Source: Pseudomonadota bacterium (GTDB lineage Bacteria; Myxococcota_A; Polyangia; Polyangiales; Polyangiaceae). Taken from it: a stretch of DNA of 64,000 nt. Shown here in pieces: positions 44,175 through 53,764 of this stretch. The position numbers and the translations under genes are program-made. The notes under the pieces are model-generated. The model was not told the DNA's origin. It ran no database searches and saw only the letters and a list, made by a program, of their open reading frames with translations. Position 1 is the stretch's first letter, and each line of letters starts with the position of its first letter. The stretch covers positions 1 through 64,000 of the forward strand of contig JAEWRL010000110.1 in assembly GCA_023398955.1 (NCBI GenBank). The letters are read 5' to 3'.

Positions 44175-44407
44175 GTGAGCGCAATCTAGTACTGGGCTAC
44201 ACCCCGTTCAATTGCTGGTCGAAACCGATGCTGGAACACCTCGCCACACCCAAGCGGGCCTATTGACCGGATGACAGACGGCTCGCCCCATCGAATAGCT
44301 TGGGTACCCCGGCGGGCAGCTACCCATCGGCACGACGACGGAGCAGGACTGCTCGCAGGGAATGCCATACCGGTCGTGGTACTAAGGACGACCAGAGGAG
44401 GATGTCG

Positions 44408-45964
44408 ATGACAGCAGTCCTTTCGCGCGAGCAGATGCGGGCCTTCGATCGATTGATCATTCAGGAATATGGAGTCTCTGGACTCGTTCTGATGGAGAAC
44501 GCCGGTCGTAATGCGGCGCAGATCGTGATGGCTGCGATGCAGGAGTCGGGGGCTCGGGCCGTCTGCATCGTCTGCGGCGGTGGAAACAACGGCGGGGATG
44601 GCTTCGTCGTGGCGCGGCATCTCTCGACAGCGGGCGTTCGTGTCAGCACCATTGGGCTCGTGCCGATTGAACGGCTCGCTGGCGACGCACGCTGCAATGC
44701 CGAGGCTTGGGTTGCCCTAGGCGGCACACTGGAACCATCCCCAGGAATCGCAGCTGCGCCGCGAATTGCGGCAGCCTGCGAGCGGCCCACTGTCCTCGTC
44801 GATGCCGTTTTTGGCACCGGGCTGGATCGCGAAGTCGGGGGCGACTTCCGCTCTGCCATTGAAGCAATGAACCGAGCGGACGCACCCCGGGTGTCCCTGG
44901 ACATCCCGTCTGGATTGGATGCCAACACCGGCCGAGTGTTGGGGTGCGCCGTGCAGGCGACGGCGACGGTAACCTTCGGACACCCAAAGCTGGGATTGTT
45001 GACCTCCACGGGCTGGGCCCATGCTGGAGCACTCCACATCGTGGACCTCGGCGTTCCCACAGCTTTGTGGGCGCGGGTCGGCAAGTCTGCCGAGTGGGTG
45101 ACAGCGTCGGCTGTCTCTGCACTGATTCCAAGACGGCCAGTCGGCGAGCACAAGGTCTCGGCGGGGCGGGTCGCCGTCATCGCTGGCTCTCCGGGCAAGG
45201 TGGGTGCTGCCCTCCTCGCAGCGCGCGGCGCCCTTCGAGCTGGGGCCGGCCTCGTCACGATTGCCAGCCACCCAGAAGCAGTGCCCGCGCTGGAAGGCCG
45301 CCTCGAGGAAGCGATGACCTGGCGAATCGATCCAAAGGCGGTGGAAGACTCTCTCGATGCCCTGATGGGGGCGCAGGACAGCGTGCTCGTCGGGCCCGGA
45401 CTGGGACGCGATCAACGTGCGAGCACCATCGTGAACCATGTCGCATTGAACTGGCGCGGGACAGCAACTCTTGACGCGGACGCGGTTTCGCATTTCCAGG
45501 AGCGCCCCGAGCGACTTCGAGAGGCCGCGGGGCCCAGGATCTTGACGCCCCACTCCGGCGAACTCGCGCGCCTGTTGTCCGTCAGCTCGCAAGACATCGA
45601 GCAGGACCGGTTCGCTGCCGTCGCCCGCGCTGTGGATCTGACCGCTGCGACCGTGCTGCTCAAGGGTCCGTGCACGATCATCGGGACTCCTGGGTTGGCT
45701 CCGCAGGTGGTCACCACTGGCCACGAGGCACTCGCCACCGGCGGAACTGGAGACGTTCTCGGAGGTATCGTCGCGGCATTCGCAGCCAAGCTTCCCCCGC
45801 TCGAAGCTGCCACGGTCGGCACGTGGCTTCACGGGCAGGCAGCCCGTGCCTGGACGCGTGCCGCGGCTGATGCCGATCGGGGCATGCTCGCCCACGAGGT
45901 CGCCGACAACCTGCCTGGTGCAATTGCCGCAGTGACACGTCGACGCAGTCCCGTGCCAGTTTGA
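44408..45964 (+). CDS. nnr: Bifunctional NAD(P)H-hydrate epimerase/dehydratase
   Basis: 518 aa. The N-terminal YjeF_N epimerase has MENAGRNAA near residue 28 and GGGNNGGDGFVVAR near 56. The C-terminal ADP/ATP-dependent dehydratase has GSPGKVGAALLAARGALRAG near 260 and the GTGDVLGGIVAAF motif near 445. Together they repair the damaged cofactor NAD(P)HX. The start is fixed by AGAGGAGG six bases before ATG 44408. Confidence 0.93.
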   Translation: MTAVLSREQMRAFDRLIIQEYGVSGLVLMENAGRNAAQIVMAAMQESGARAVCIVCGGGNNGGDGFVVARHLSTAGVRVSTIGLVPIERLAGDARCNAEAWVALGGTLEPSPGIAAAPRIAAACERPTVLVDAVFGTGLDREVGGDFRSAIEAMNRADAPRVSLDIPSGLDANTGRVLGCAVQATATVTFGHPKLGLLTSTGWAHAGALHIVDLGVPTALWARVGKSAEWVTASAVSALIPRRPVGEHKVSAGRVAVIAGSPGKVGAALLAARGALRAGAGLVTIASHPEAVPALEGRLEEAMTWRIDPKAVEDSLDALMGAQDSVLVGPGLGRDQRASTIVNHVALNWRGTATLDADAVSHFQERPERLREAAGPRILTPHSGELARLLSVSSQDIEQDRFAAVARAVDLTAATVLLKGPCTIIGTPGLAPQVVTTGHEALATGGTGDVLGGIVAAFAAKLPPLEAATVGTWLHGQAARAWTRAAADADRGMLAHEVADNLPGAIAAVTRRRSPVPV

Positions 45965-46070
45965 CAGCGCCGAAGCCCTCTCCGCGAACATTCGCGGCCC
46001 ACAAGTCCCGTACACGGACGATCGCGGAGCTTGGCACGCACGTTGCTGAAGGAGAGTCCGAGGTAACGCC

Positions 46071-46616
46071 ATGCTCCCCTGCTCTCCCCAATCCGACAAC
46101 GCCGCCGTTCCCCTGCGCCTGCAGCTGGAACTCCATTTGCCCGCTCTCAAACGCCGTGCGTTGGTGTTGACCCGTTCCCAAGCAGACGCCGACGACCTGC
46201 TGAGCGACACAGTGGAACGCGCGCTGCGGTTCGAAAAGACATTCCTACCCGGCACCAAGCTCAAGGCATGGCTCTTCAGGATCATGATGAGCGTTTTCGT
46301 CTCCCGACAGCGTCGCCGCAAGCGCGAGCTCAGAGCGCTCGACGGCCTCTATCACGACCCGTGCGTGTGGCTGAAGAACGATCCCCCAGCCGCTATGCGC
46401 GGCCTCTCTTCGACGTTGGAACATGCGATCCGGGGCCTCCCTGGCAAATTCTCCGAGGTACTCTGGTTGGTGGACCTTCATGATCTGAGCTACCGGGAAG
46501 CTGCCGAGGTCCTTTCCGTCCCGGTGGGAACCGTGATGAGTCGGCTTTCACGTGGGCGGCGCCGCCTTGCTGCACAGCTGGCTTGCCGCCCAGCAGCGTT
46601 GGCGAATGCTGCCTGA
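46071..46616 (+). CDS. ECF-type RNA polymerase sigma factor
   Basis: 181 aa. Region 2 reads RRALVLTRSQADADDLLSDT, then KLKAWLFRIMMSVF (residues about 28-90). Region 4 reads LSYREAAEVLSVPVGTVMSRL near 142-162 and ends in LSRGRRRL. Sigma factors of this group direct RNA polymerase to stress or envelope promoters. No anti-sigma factor is adjacent; the next gene is a Ser/Thr kinase on the same strand after 259 bases. Confidence 0.85.
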   Translation: MLPCSPQSDNAAVPLRLQLELHLPALKRRALVLTRSQADADDLLSDTVERALRFEKTFLPGTKLKAWLFRIMMSVFVSRQRRRKRELRALDGLYHDPCVWLKNDPPAAMRGLSSTLEHAIRGLPGKFSEVLWLVDLHDLSYREAAEVLSVPVGTVMSRLSRGRRRLAAQLACRPAALANAA

Positions 46617-46875
46617 GGTCACGGCTGACGTCATTTGCAACGGGAAGCCGCAGCCAGCAGCGATCTCCGAGTCGCGCGCCGCCGATCGGCCCCGTGGTCA
46701 GCCCATACGGAGAACGCTCTCGGCGTAGCCTGGGCGTCCCGCCAGCAATCCGCGAACAGAACCACGTGATGCGGCGACCTGCCGGAGATCGTGCACGGGA
46801 GGCCGACCCTGTGATAGTTCATAGGAAGGCGGGGGGGCAGTTCTAGTCTCGGGGCCCCGCCCGCTCGAGACGCGG

Positions 46876-48450
46876 ATGAGAGCTCCACTGCTAACCTCCT
46901 TCACCATCGATCGTGGGACCGTGATCGCCGGCAAGTACCGGGTGGAGCGTACACTCGGGCGGGGAGGCATGGGCATCGTCGTGGCTGCCCGTCACCTCGA
47001 GCTCCATGAGACAGTCGCTCTCAAGATGCTGCTCCCGAGCGTAGCGACCAATCCGATCGCCGTGGCCCGCTTTGGCCGAGAAGCACGGGCATCTGTGAAG
47101 ATCAAGAGCCCTCACGTGGCGCGGACGATGGACATCGACAGACTGGACAACGGCCTGCCCTTCATCGTCATGGAGTACCTGGAGGGAGAATCGCTCGCGC
47201 AGAGGCTGAGACGATCGGGACCTCTTCCCATCGAAGAAGCCGTGGAGTTCGTCGTGCAAGCGACGCACGCCGTGGCGGAGGCACACAACTTCGGAATCGT
47301 TCACCGGGATCTAAAGCCAGCAAACCTTTTCGTCGTCAGACATCGTGACGGCAGCGAGTCCGTCAAGGTGCTCGACTTCGGCATCTCGAAGCTCACCGAC
47401 TCTACGGGCAGCATGCTCGAGACGCTGACCCAGACCACAACGCCACCCGGCTCGCCCCCCTACATGGCGCCGGAACAGCTCGAAGACAGTTCCCACGCTG
47501 ACTTCCGTGTCGACATCTGGTCACTCGGCATCACCCTTTTCGAGCTGTTGGCAGGCGTGAGGCCCTTCGGTGGAAAGACGCTCACGGAGGTCTGCCTCAG
47601 CATCCTCGGCGACCCTCTGCCCAAACTCCGCCGCCTGCGACCTGAGATCCCGCCGGGTCTCGAAGCCGCAATCGGAACGGCAACGGCGAAGAGGAGAGAA
47701 GAGCGCTTCCCCGACGTGGGGGCGCTCGCGCTGGCCCTGTCGCCCTTCTGCCCCGATGGCACCCGGCACTTGGCGGAGCTTGCGGCACGCATGGCGGACC
47801 AAAGTGGAGAACACGCCATCCGGCACCGCACACTCGTGCCGGAGTCTCTCGTAGCAACGGAACGCCTCTCGTGCCACTCAATCCCTCCACCGCCCGAACG
47901 ACAGCTGTCCGGGGTACCGCCTTCCAGCCCTACCTTTCCCATTGCCGAGCAGGTGACCCGGACCGCCCCGTCCGAGGCCGTCACGCGCACCTCGGTTGCC
48001 GCATTAGAAGGAGCCGCAGGCAAGGGGACGTCGGTCCGTCGTTGGTGGCTCCTCGCGCTCGCCGCAATGCTCACCGTAACCCTTGCCGCTGCCCTAGGAC
48101 TGCGGCGCCAGCATCCGGCGAGCCAGGAAACCGGAGCGCCAACAAGCTCGGGCACCCCAAGTAACGGCTCGCACTTCACTCCAGAGGAGCGCGGACCCAG
48201 CGACCCAAGCTCGGCACGAATACGAAACGGCCATTCGTCGCTGGCCAACCCAGGCGATTCGCATGACGCTTCGGGCGGCAATCCCATGAGCCCCCGCGGT
48301 TCGTCAGCGGAGCAAGCATTGAGCCTCTCACCGCACCTGCGTGCTCCCATTCCTAGCGCAAGCACCACCCCCGTTGACGGAGGCAATCCCGGACAGCCGG
48401 CTTCCGGTGTAGAGAAGGGGGACTCACAGGCTTTCGGGGACCGCACGTGA
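46876..48450 (+). CDS. Ser/Thr protein kinase, membrane-anchored (Hanks type)
   Basis: 524 aa. The kinase domain is at residues about 18-285: LGRGGMGIVVAARH, VALKML, HRDLKPANL, DFGISKL and APEQL. The juxtamembrane linker is Ser/Thr/Pro-rich. One transmembrane helix (WWLLALAAMLTVTLAAALGL, about 391-410) is followed by about 115 Ser/Gly/Pro-rich residues outside the membrane, without a recognisable sensor domain. The ECF sigma factor upstream on the same strand could be functionally linked (inference). Confidence 0.9.
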   Translation: MRAPLLTSFTIDRGTVIAGKYRVERTLGRGGMGIVVAARHLELHETVALKMLLPSVATNPIAVARFGREARASVKIKSPHVARTMDIDRLDNGLPFIVMEYLEGESLAQRLRRSGPLPIEEAVEFVVQATHAVAEAHNFGIVHRDLKPANLFVVRHRDGSESVKVLDFGISKLTDSTGSMLETLTQTTTPPGSPPYMAPEQLEDSSHADFRVDIWSLGITLFELLAGVRPFGGKTLTEVCLSILGDPLPKLRRLRPEIPPGLEAAIGTATAKRREERFPDVGALALALSPFCPDGTRHLAELAARMADQSGEHAIRHRTLVPESLVATERLSCHSIPPPPERQLSGVPPSSPTFPIAEQVTRTAPSEAVTRTSVAALEGAAGKGTSVRRWWLLALAAMLTVTLAAALGLRRQHPASQETGAPTSSGTPSNGSHFTPEERGPSDPSSARIRNGHSSLANPGDSHDASGGNPMSPRGSSAEQALSLSPHLRAPIPSASTTPVDGGNPGQPASGVEKGDSQAFGDRT

Positions 48451-48719
48451 GCTCACGGCATGGCTCTGCCTCCTTTGACCACTCCCGCCGGCTCGGACTC
48501 CTGTGGATCCATTGCAAAGAGCAAAGGGGCTGAAGCGAAACACCTCCGCCAGCGAGGGATCCCGCGCAGTGTAACCAGCGCGGCTCTCCTCGACAGCGAA
48601 GCGCACGAGTGCACAGGGTAGAAGAGGTGTCAGCGGGGAAGCTTGGCTCGCTGCGGCTCGGAGCAGAGTTCCCGCCACGGCGCTGGACACGTGAGATCCC
48701 AATCCTTAAGATCCCCCCC

Positions 48720-49871
48720 GTGAATGGACCCAGCCGTTTCAGCGTCATCGTGGTGGGAGGAGGACTGCAGGGCGCGTTGCTCGGCTTGCGACTCCGCGGC
48801 GTCGCTGGGGTCTCCGTGACGCTCGTCGAGCGCGGACACAGCCTGGGAGGCAATCACACATGGTCCTTTCATGAGGGCGACCTAACAGAATCCCAACGGA
48901 AGTGGCTGGCTCCTCTCGTGGGGCACCACTGGCCGAGTTACGAAGTACGATTCCCAGGCCTTCAAAGGACCATTCACTCGCGCTACTCAAGCATCAACTC
49001 AGAGCACTTGAACCGCTACGCATCGTCTACGCTGAACGCTTCCGAGAACGTAAGACTGATGCTCGACGTTTCCGTGCAGCACCTCGAGCCGAGGCACGTC
49101 GTTCTTGAGGGCGGGCAGAACCTCCATGCGGACCTGGTGGTGGATGCGCGGGGTCCCGAGCACTACCCCGCGACGCGGGTGGCCTATCAGAAGTTCGTCG
49201 GGCTGGAGGTCGAGCTGAGCGAGGCACATCACTGCAACACAGTACGGCTCATGGACGCTCGCATGCCACAGGTCGATGGCTTCCGTTTCTTGTACGTCCT
49301 GCCATTGGAAACCCGACGGCTGCTCATCGAGGATACCTACTTCACTGGTGACAGTTCCTTTGACGAGAGCTTGTTGACAGGGCGCGTCCTTGAGTACGCC
49401 AACGCGAATGGTTGGCAAGTGCAACGCGTCCTGCGCACGGAGCGCGGCCTTCTGCCACTTCCTCTCGAGTCTCGCGACGTGGCGATGGAGAGCGGACTCA
49501 TTCAGGCCGGCTATAGAGGCGGTTGGTTTCACCCCGTCACCGGATACTCGCTGCCCCTCGCGGTCCGATTCGCCGACACCGTGGCCCAAGCGATCGCCTC
49601 ACCATCGTGGATGGACACGCTGCATGCGGCCACTGGGACGCAACGTCGTCAGTTCCGCTTTGGTGTCCTGCTGAACCAGCTTCTCTATGGCGCATTCGCG
49701 CCAGAAGACCGCTGGAATGTCCTGGAGCGTTTCTACCGTCTTCCGGAGGCGACGATTTCTCGGTTCTACGCCAGCCAGATGACGCTACATGACAAGGCCA
49801 GAATACTCTGCGGACGACCGCCTCGCAGGTTTTCTTTCCAACGGATGCTCGCCGGAGCACCGCCGCAGTAA
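48720..49871 (+). CDS. crtY: Lycopene beta-cyclase (CrtY-type)
   Basis: About 383 aa. The dinucleotide-binding motif VIVVGGGLQGALLGLRL starts within ten residues of the proposed GTG start. Next come LVERGHSLGGNHTWSFH (a CrtY hallmark) and, later, GWFHPVTGYSLPLAVRFAD (typical cyclase segment). It cyclises the ends of lycopene to beta-rings at the membrane. The start is uncertain: the frame is open from GTG 48609 and no good ribosome site is seen. The next genes (membrane protein, glycosyltransferase) run the same way, suggesting a carotenoid-modification operon. Phytoene synthase and desaturase are not in the window. Confidence 0.85.
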   Translation: MNGPSRFSVIVVGGGLQGALLGLRLRGVAGVSVTLVERGHSLGGNHTWSFHEGDLTESQRKWLAPLVGHHWPSYEVRFPGLQRTIHSRYSSINSEHLNRYASSTLNASENVRLMLDVSVQHLEPRHVVLEGGQNLHADLVVDARGPEHYPATRVAYQKFVGLEVELSEAHHCNTVRLMDARMPQVDGFRFLYVLPLETRRLLIEDTYFTGDSSFDESLLTGRVLEYANANGWQVQRVLRTERGLLPLPLESRDVAMESGLIQAGYRGGWFHPVTGYSLPLAVRFADTVAQAIASPSWMDTLHAATGTQRRQFRFGVLLNQLLYGAFAPEDRWNVLERFYRLPEATISRFYASQMTLHDKARILCGRPPRRFSFQRMLAGAPPQ

Positions 49872-50053
49872 CGAAAGCACCGCGAGCGGCGCTCGCAACC
49901 AAGCAAAATCTGACACGAGCCTCTTCAGTCCCGGCGCGCTTCATTCTCGACCACTTCTGGCAGGGTTTTGTTCAGTGCTTCCGATGCTAACGTTGGTCAG
50001 GAGTCAGCCATCAGCCGTCAAGCTCCCGCTCCTGACTGCCATCGTCCATTTTC

Positions 50054-50075
50054 GTTCCGGCTTCGCCGGCTTAGG
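50054..50075 (+). repeat. Dispersed CCGGC/GCCGG hairpin element, copy 2
   Basis: A CCGGC stem, TTC loop and GCCGG followed by C-TTAGG, closely matching the element at 103-124. It lies 22 bases before the next gene's start and next to TCAGCC-rich sequence at about 50005-50024. Confidence 0.45.
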
Positions 50076-50096
50076 TCAACATTCGAGGTGATACAA

Positions 50097-50672
50097 ATGT
50101 CGTCCTTCATCACGGACGTCGGCATCTACGTCGGCCGAATTCGAGAATTCGATCAACGTGACTGGCTCGTTTACATCAGCTGGGTTGGACTGATGCTTGG
50201 GCTCGTCTTCTCCACGGGTGGATTCCTACTCGTTGGGCATGGCGGCGGCGTCGAGTACCCTCCGGAAGCCTGGATGGTGCCCTTGGGCGCGAGCATCTTC
50301 ACATTGAGCATTGCCATTGACACAGTTGGACATCGCACCATCTATCGCGCGGAGATCGCCGACGCTGAGGGACTCGTGCATGGGATCACGATCCTTTGCG
50401 GCATCGGCAGCTGCGTCTTGCTTTGCGCTGCGTATGAGTACCGCGGTTGGTTCTGGATACCAGCGCTCGTCCTCACTGTACTCTCTTTCGTCTATAGCCT
50501 GGTCGACGAAGTCTTTCATTGGCGCCGGTACGTGCGGCGGCGTTCAGATCGCGTGGAGATGTGGAGCCACGTGGGAATTCTCGTCGGCCACACGACGATG
50601 ATGATCGGATGGTGGGCCTGGTTTGCAGGGGGATACTCGGGCGTTTCGGAGACTCTCGCCCTGCTTCCGTAA
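50097..50672 (+). CDS. Polytopic membrane protein with conserved-looking histidines, carotenoid locus
   Basis: 191 aa with about five transmembrane segments. His residues lie at membrane borders: TVGHRTIYR, EGLVHGITI, DEVFHWRRYV, EMWSHVGILVGHTTMM. The start is fixed by GAGGTGAT seven or so bases before ATG 50097. I do not recognise the family. The His/Glu pattern (EVFHW, EMWSH-x5-H) could ligate a metal or heme, and the position between lycopene cyclase and a glycosyltransferase suggests a role in carotenoid tailoring; both are inference. Confidence 0.7.
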   Translation: MSSFITDVGIYVGRIREFDQRDWLVYISWVGLMLGLVFSTGGFLLVGHGGGVEYPPEAWMVPLGASIFTLSIAIDTVGHRTIYRAEIADAEGLVHGITILCGIGSCVLLCAAYEYRGWFWIPALVLTVLSFVYSLVDEVFHWRRYVRRRSDRVEMWSHVGILVGHTTMMIGWWAWFAGGYSGVSETLALLP

Positions 50673-50722
50673 CGGGCATCGCTCGAATGACCAAGAACGG
50701 CCACTGATTCTGGGAACGCTCA

Positions 50723-51925
50723 ATGAACCACCAACGACGCATCCTCTTCGTCTCCGAAAACGTCACCTTGGCGCAGGTCGTTCGGCTCGCCACCCTCGCA
50801 CGCTCCCTCGATCCGGAGCGTTACGAGGTACACTTTGCGAGCGCGGGGTTTCCGGAGCTCATCTTCGGTGGAACCGAGTTCATTCAACACCACATCGAGA
50901 CTCTGCCAGCGGAGGACGCCGCAAGAGCGCTGGAATCCGGCAAGCGACTCTACGAGAAGTCTACTCTCCTGAAGTACATCGAAGCCGAACGGGAGCTCAT
51001 CGAGAGAGTCCAGCCGGCGCTCGTGGTGGGAGACTTCCGTCTGTCACTGTCCACGAGCGCCGAGGTCTGCCACGTACCGAGCGCCGTCCTCATCAACGCC
51101 TACTGGAGCCCCTTCGCGGTGCGCGAAAGGTTTCCAGTTCCCGATCACCCCATCATCAAGGTACTTGGAGAGAGGCTGACCGAGCAATACTTCCCAAGAG
51201 CGATCCCCCAGGTGTTTCAGCATTTCGCCAACCCACTGAATGCCGCGCGCCGTAAGCACGGGTTAAGCCCGGTAGGAAGCCTCTTGGAGATGCTGACCCA
51301 CGGCAGCTATGTCCTCCACCCAGACGACTGCGAGTTGACCCCCGTGGCGGGAGCTCCTTCACATCACCGCTTCCTGGGCCCAGTGCTATGGGAGCCTAGT
51401 GTCGCCGCACCTCAGCTACCCCTCGAGCATCCGGAGTGGCCACTCGTCTATGTTACGCTGGGCTCGTCCGGCAAAGCGGACGTGCTGCCGACGGTCGTCG
51501 ACGCCCTCGCGGGATTGCAGGTTCGGGCAGTGGTGGCAACGGCCGATCGAGTGACCCTGCCAGCATTGCCCGCCAATATCGTGCAGACTCCGTTTGCGCC
51601 CGGATCCCGCTTGGCGGCCCGTTCGAGCCTCGTGATAACCAATGGCGGCAGCACGACTGGCTACCAGGCTCTCGCGGCCGGAACCCCCGTCGTAGGCATT
51701 CCCAGTAACTTCGACCAGTATCTAGCGAGCCAAGCCATCGTCACCGCGGGAGCTGGGCTCGAGGTCAAGGCACGGCTTGCCACGGTGACCACCCTCCGCT
51801 CGGCGGTGCGGACGGCGCTGGATAGTGACGCCTTGCGAGAGTCTGCGGCCGCGATCGGGCGTCGGTTCGCTTCGGCGGACAGCTCGATGCGCTTTCGAGA
51901 GTGGCTCGCCGAAACGGTCGGATAG
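50723..51925 (+). CDS. UDP-glycosyltransferase, GT1/MGT-like (CrtX-like)
   Basis: 400 aa GT-B fold enzyme. The N-domain begins RRILFVSENVTLAQVVRLA. The C-domain has VYVTLGSSG near residue 245 and the donor-binding segment NGGSTTGYQALAAGTPVVGI near 309-328, then PSNFDQYLASQ. These resemble macrolide and zeaxanthin glucosyltransferases. Given the neighbouring lycopene cyclase, a carotenoid hydroxyl or an acyl-carotenoid precursor is the likely acceptor (inference). It starts 50 bases after the membrane protein gene. Confidence 0.82.
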   Translation: MNHQRRILFVSENVTLAQVVRLATLARSLDPERYEVHFASAGFPELIFGGTEFIQHHIETLPAEDAARALESGKRLYEKSTLLKYIEAERELIERVQPALVVGDFRLSLSTSAEVCHVPSAVLINAYWSPFAVRERFPVPDHPIIKVLGERLTEQYFPRAIPQVFQHFANPLNAARRKHGLSPVGSLLEMLTHGSYVLHPDDCELTPVAGAPSHHRFLGPVLWEPSVAAPQLPLEHPEWPLVYVTLGSSGKADVLPTVVDALAGLQVRAVVATADRVTLPALPANIVQTPFAPGSRLAARSSLVITNGGSTTGYQALAAGTPVVGIPSNFDQYLASQAIVTAGAGLEVKARLATVTTLRSAVRTALDSDALRESAAAIGRRFASADSSMRFREWLAETVG

Positions 51926-51936
51926 GAAAAGGGGCG

Positions 51937-52425
51937 TCAGAGGGAAAAATAGCGCGCTTCGATGCGCACTATGGAGCGCCTCGCGCGGAGTCGAAAGGCC
52001 GCCGAATCGAAGCTAGGTGGCCCGAGCAGCACGGGAGCGTCCCGTGAGAAGCCATACCCCTCACGCGGCATGCCGAGGAAATTGAAATCCATTCTGTCGT
52101 TCTTGTTCTCGTCATGCAGCACGGCCACGGCATACACGCCTGGCTTCAGGCCCTCGAAGACGACAGTGGCGCGACCCTTACGGATTGGAGACAGGCTTCC
52201 ACGAAGGGAGCGCTCTTGGTCGGGAAACGCTTCGGCCTCATCGAACAAGGCGACAGCCACCCGACCAGCCTCGTTCCTCAGCCCATGCACCTCGACCACG
52301 AGGGAAGCCTTGGTGGCTGCTGATTCGGAGGCCGCTGCGCCACTGCTGGCGCTCGGAACTGCGCTGAGGGCGAGCAGTGCACAGCCCAGTACAGCTGGTC
52401 GTCGGCACGCGAATTGACTCGACAT
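51937..52425 (-). CDS. DUF2141 domain-containing exported protein
   Basis: 162 aa. A signal peptide (to about residue 34) is followed by a beta-sandwich domain with the DUF2141 pattern: VVEVHGLRNEAGRVAVALFD, GLKPGVYAVAVLHDENKN, then DFNFLGMPREGYGFS. The function of the family is not known, although members recur near lipid and carotenoid genes. It is convergent with the glycosyltransferase gene, the two stops being 11 bases apart, with no clear terminator between. Confidence 0.82.
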   Translation of the reverse strand: MSSQFACRRPAVLGCALLALSAVPSASSGAAASESAATKASLVVEVHGLRNEAGRVAVALFDEAEAFPDQERSLRGSLSPIRKGRATVVFEGLKPGVYAVAVLHDENKNDRMDFNFLGMPREGYGFSRDAPVLLGPPSFDSAAFRLRARRSIVRIEARYFSL

Positions 52426-52534
52426 GGTGGATCCATGGTGCCGTACTGTGTAATGACAAGCACCAGCGAGCGGAAAGGCCCCGCTCGGCAGCCGCCACTG
52501 CAGTGGGCGCCCTCACAGTGAGGCGCGCTGCTTC

Positions 52535-53653
52535 TCATTCGCGACACAGCCAGACCGCGGCTTCTACGTGGCCGGTGTGCGGGAACATGTCGAACGCGGT
52601 AACGCTCTCCACGCGGAGGCCAGCCTTGGTCAGGTGTCGAAGGTCCCTGGCAAGACTCTGCGTGCTGCACGAATGCAGGAGCGCATGGCGCGCCACAAGG
52701 TCTGCAAAGGCGCCCGCATGCTCCTTGAGTCCCGCGCGGGGGGGATCCAAGAGCACCAGGTCGAATCGGGCTCCGCGGCGAACCGTGTCCTCGGCCCACC
52801 GAGAGGCGTCGGCGGTCAGGCAGGAGAGGCCCTCTATGGCGCGGGCTGCGGCTGTTGCGCGCGCCGCTCTCGACCCGCGAGGGTCCCGTTCCACCGCCAC
52901 GCCCTGGAAGCCAGCGGCAGAGAGAGGCAGCGCGAAATTCCCGCAACCAGAGAAGAGATCCGCGAACGTGGACGCGCTCCGCGCAGTGGCCCCTGCGACG
53001 GCGTGCTGCACCAAGAGCTCATTGACTCCAGCGTTGATCTGCATGAACGCGCCGAGAGGCACGTACCACCAGGAGCCAAACAGGGGATACCGTTGACCAC
53101 TGTGCATCGTCCCCGAGCCATCCACTTCTACGTACCAGCTAGTCCTGAGCTCGGCGATCGCTTCTGCGGCAGGAGGCGAAGGGGGTCTGCCAGTATCGCG
53201 CGGGACCAGGTAAGCCGAAGGACGGCCCTCGAGATCAGCCGCCCGGATCTCGACATGCGCGAACTCCGCGAAAGCGCCCTCCGAACGCGCCGCGAAGGAC
53301 GTCAGTGTTCGCAGCCCGTCCGCCACCGAGCTCGCCAAGACAGGACACGGGAGGGCCTTCTTTTGATTGAAGAAGGCTAGTTCGCCAGCCTCGTCGATTC
53401 TCATCCGGATCCTGCCGCGGTATCCTAGCGGCTCCGGCGAATGGACGAACTGGACGCCACGGCTCGCGTTGCGCGCCCATAGCAGCCCCGGCGTGGTGCA
53501 AGCCGCTTCCAGAGACTGCTCGATGAGCTGCCGCTTCGCGAATGCCTGCTCGCCAAGGCTCCTGCCACCCTCCGGGCAGCCGCCGCACGCGGCTGCGACG
53601 GGGCAAGACAACGTTCCGTCACTCGAGCGGCTCGACCAGGGGGGCGTCTCCAT
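52535..53653 (-). CDS. Class I SAM-dependent RNA (uracil-5) methyltransferase, TrmA/RlmD-like
   Basis: 372 aa. An N-terminal CPVAAACGGCPEG could serve as part of an iron-sulfur cluster. The SAM site is ADLFSGCGNFALPL near residue 228, the catalytic region is LVLLDPPRAGLKEH near 300, and the catalytic Cys lies in HSCSTQSLARDL near 327. It should methylate C5 of a uridine in tRNA or rRNA. The target cannot be read from sequence. The start METPPW was preferred over an upstream open frame. It is on the same strand as, and 111 bases after, the SpoIIE gene. Confidence 0.82.
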   Translation of the reverse strand: METPPWSSRSSDGTLSCPVAAACGGCPEGGRSLGEQAFAKRQLIEQSLEAACTTPGLLWARNASRGVQFVHSPEPLGYRGRIRMRIDEAGELAFFNQKKALPCPVLASSVADGLRTLTSFAARSEGAFAEFAHVEIRAADLEGRPSAYLVPRDTGRPPSPPAAEAIAELRTSWYVEVDGSGTMHSGQRYPLFGSWWYVPLGAFMQINAGVNELLVQHAVAGATARSASTFADLFSGCGNFALPLSAAGFQGVAVERDPRGSRAARATAAARAIEGLSCLTADASRWAEDTVRRGARFDLVLLDPPRAGLKEHAGAFADLVARHALLHSCSTQSLARDLRHLTKAGLRVESVTAFDMFPHTGHVEAAVWLCRE

Positions 53654-53764
53654 CCCATCGTTGTAGCGCCGGCCGCACCCCGCGAGGAGCGATTCGGAGC
53701 ACGCCGCGCCGCACCGGACGCCGGCTCGCAAACCTCGACGGTCCCTGGGCCACGCCACATGGCT

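Noticed and set aside
44717..46321. 534-residue open frame on the minus strand across nnr and the sigma gene
   Set aside because: Arg/Cys/Gly/Ser-rich translation with no domain, fully antisense to two clear genes; a shadow frame of high-GC DNA.
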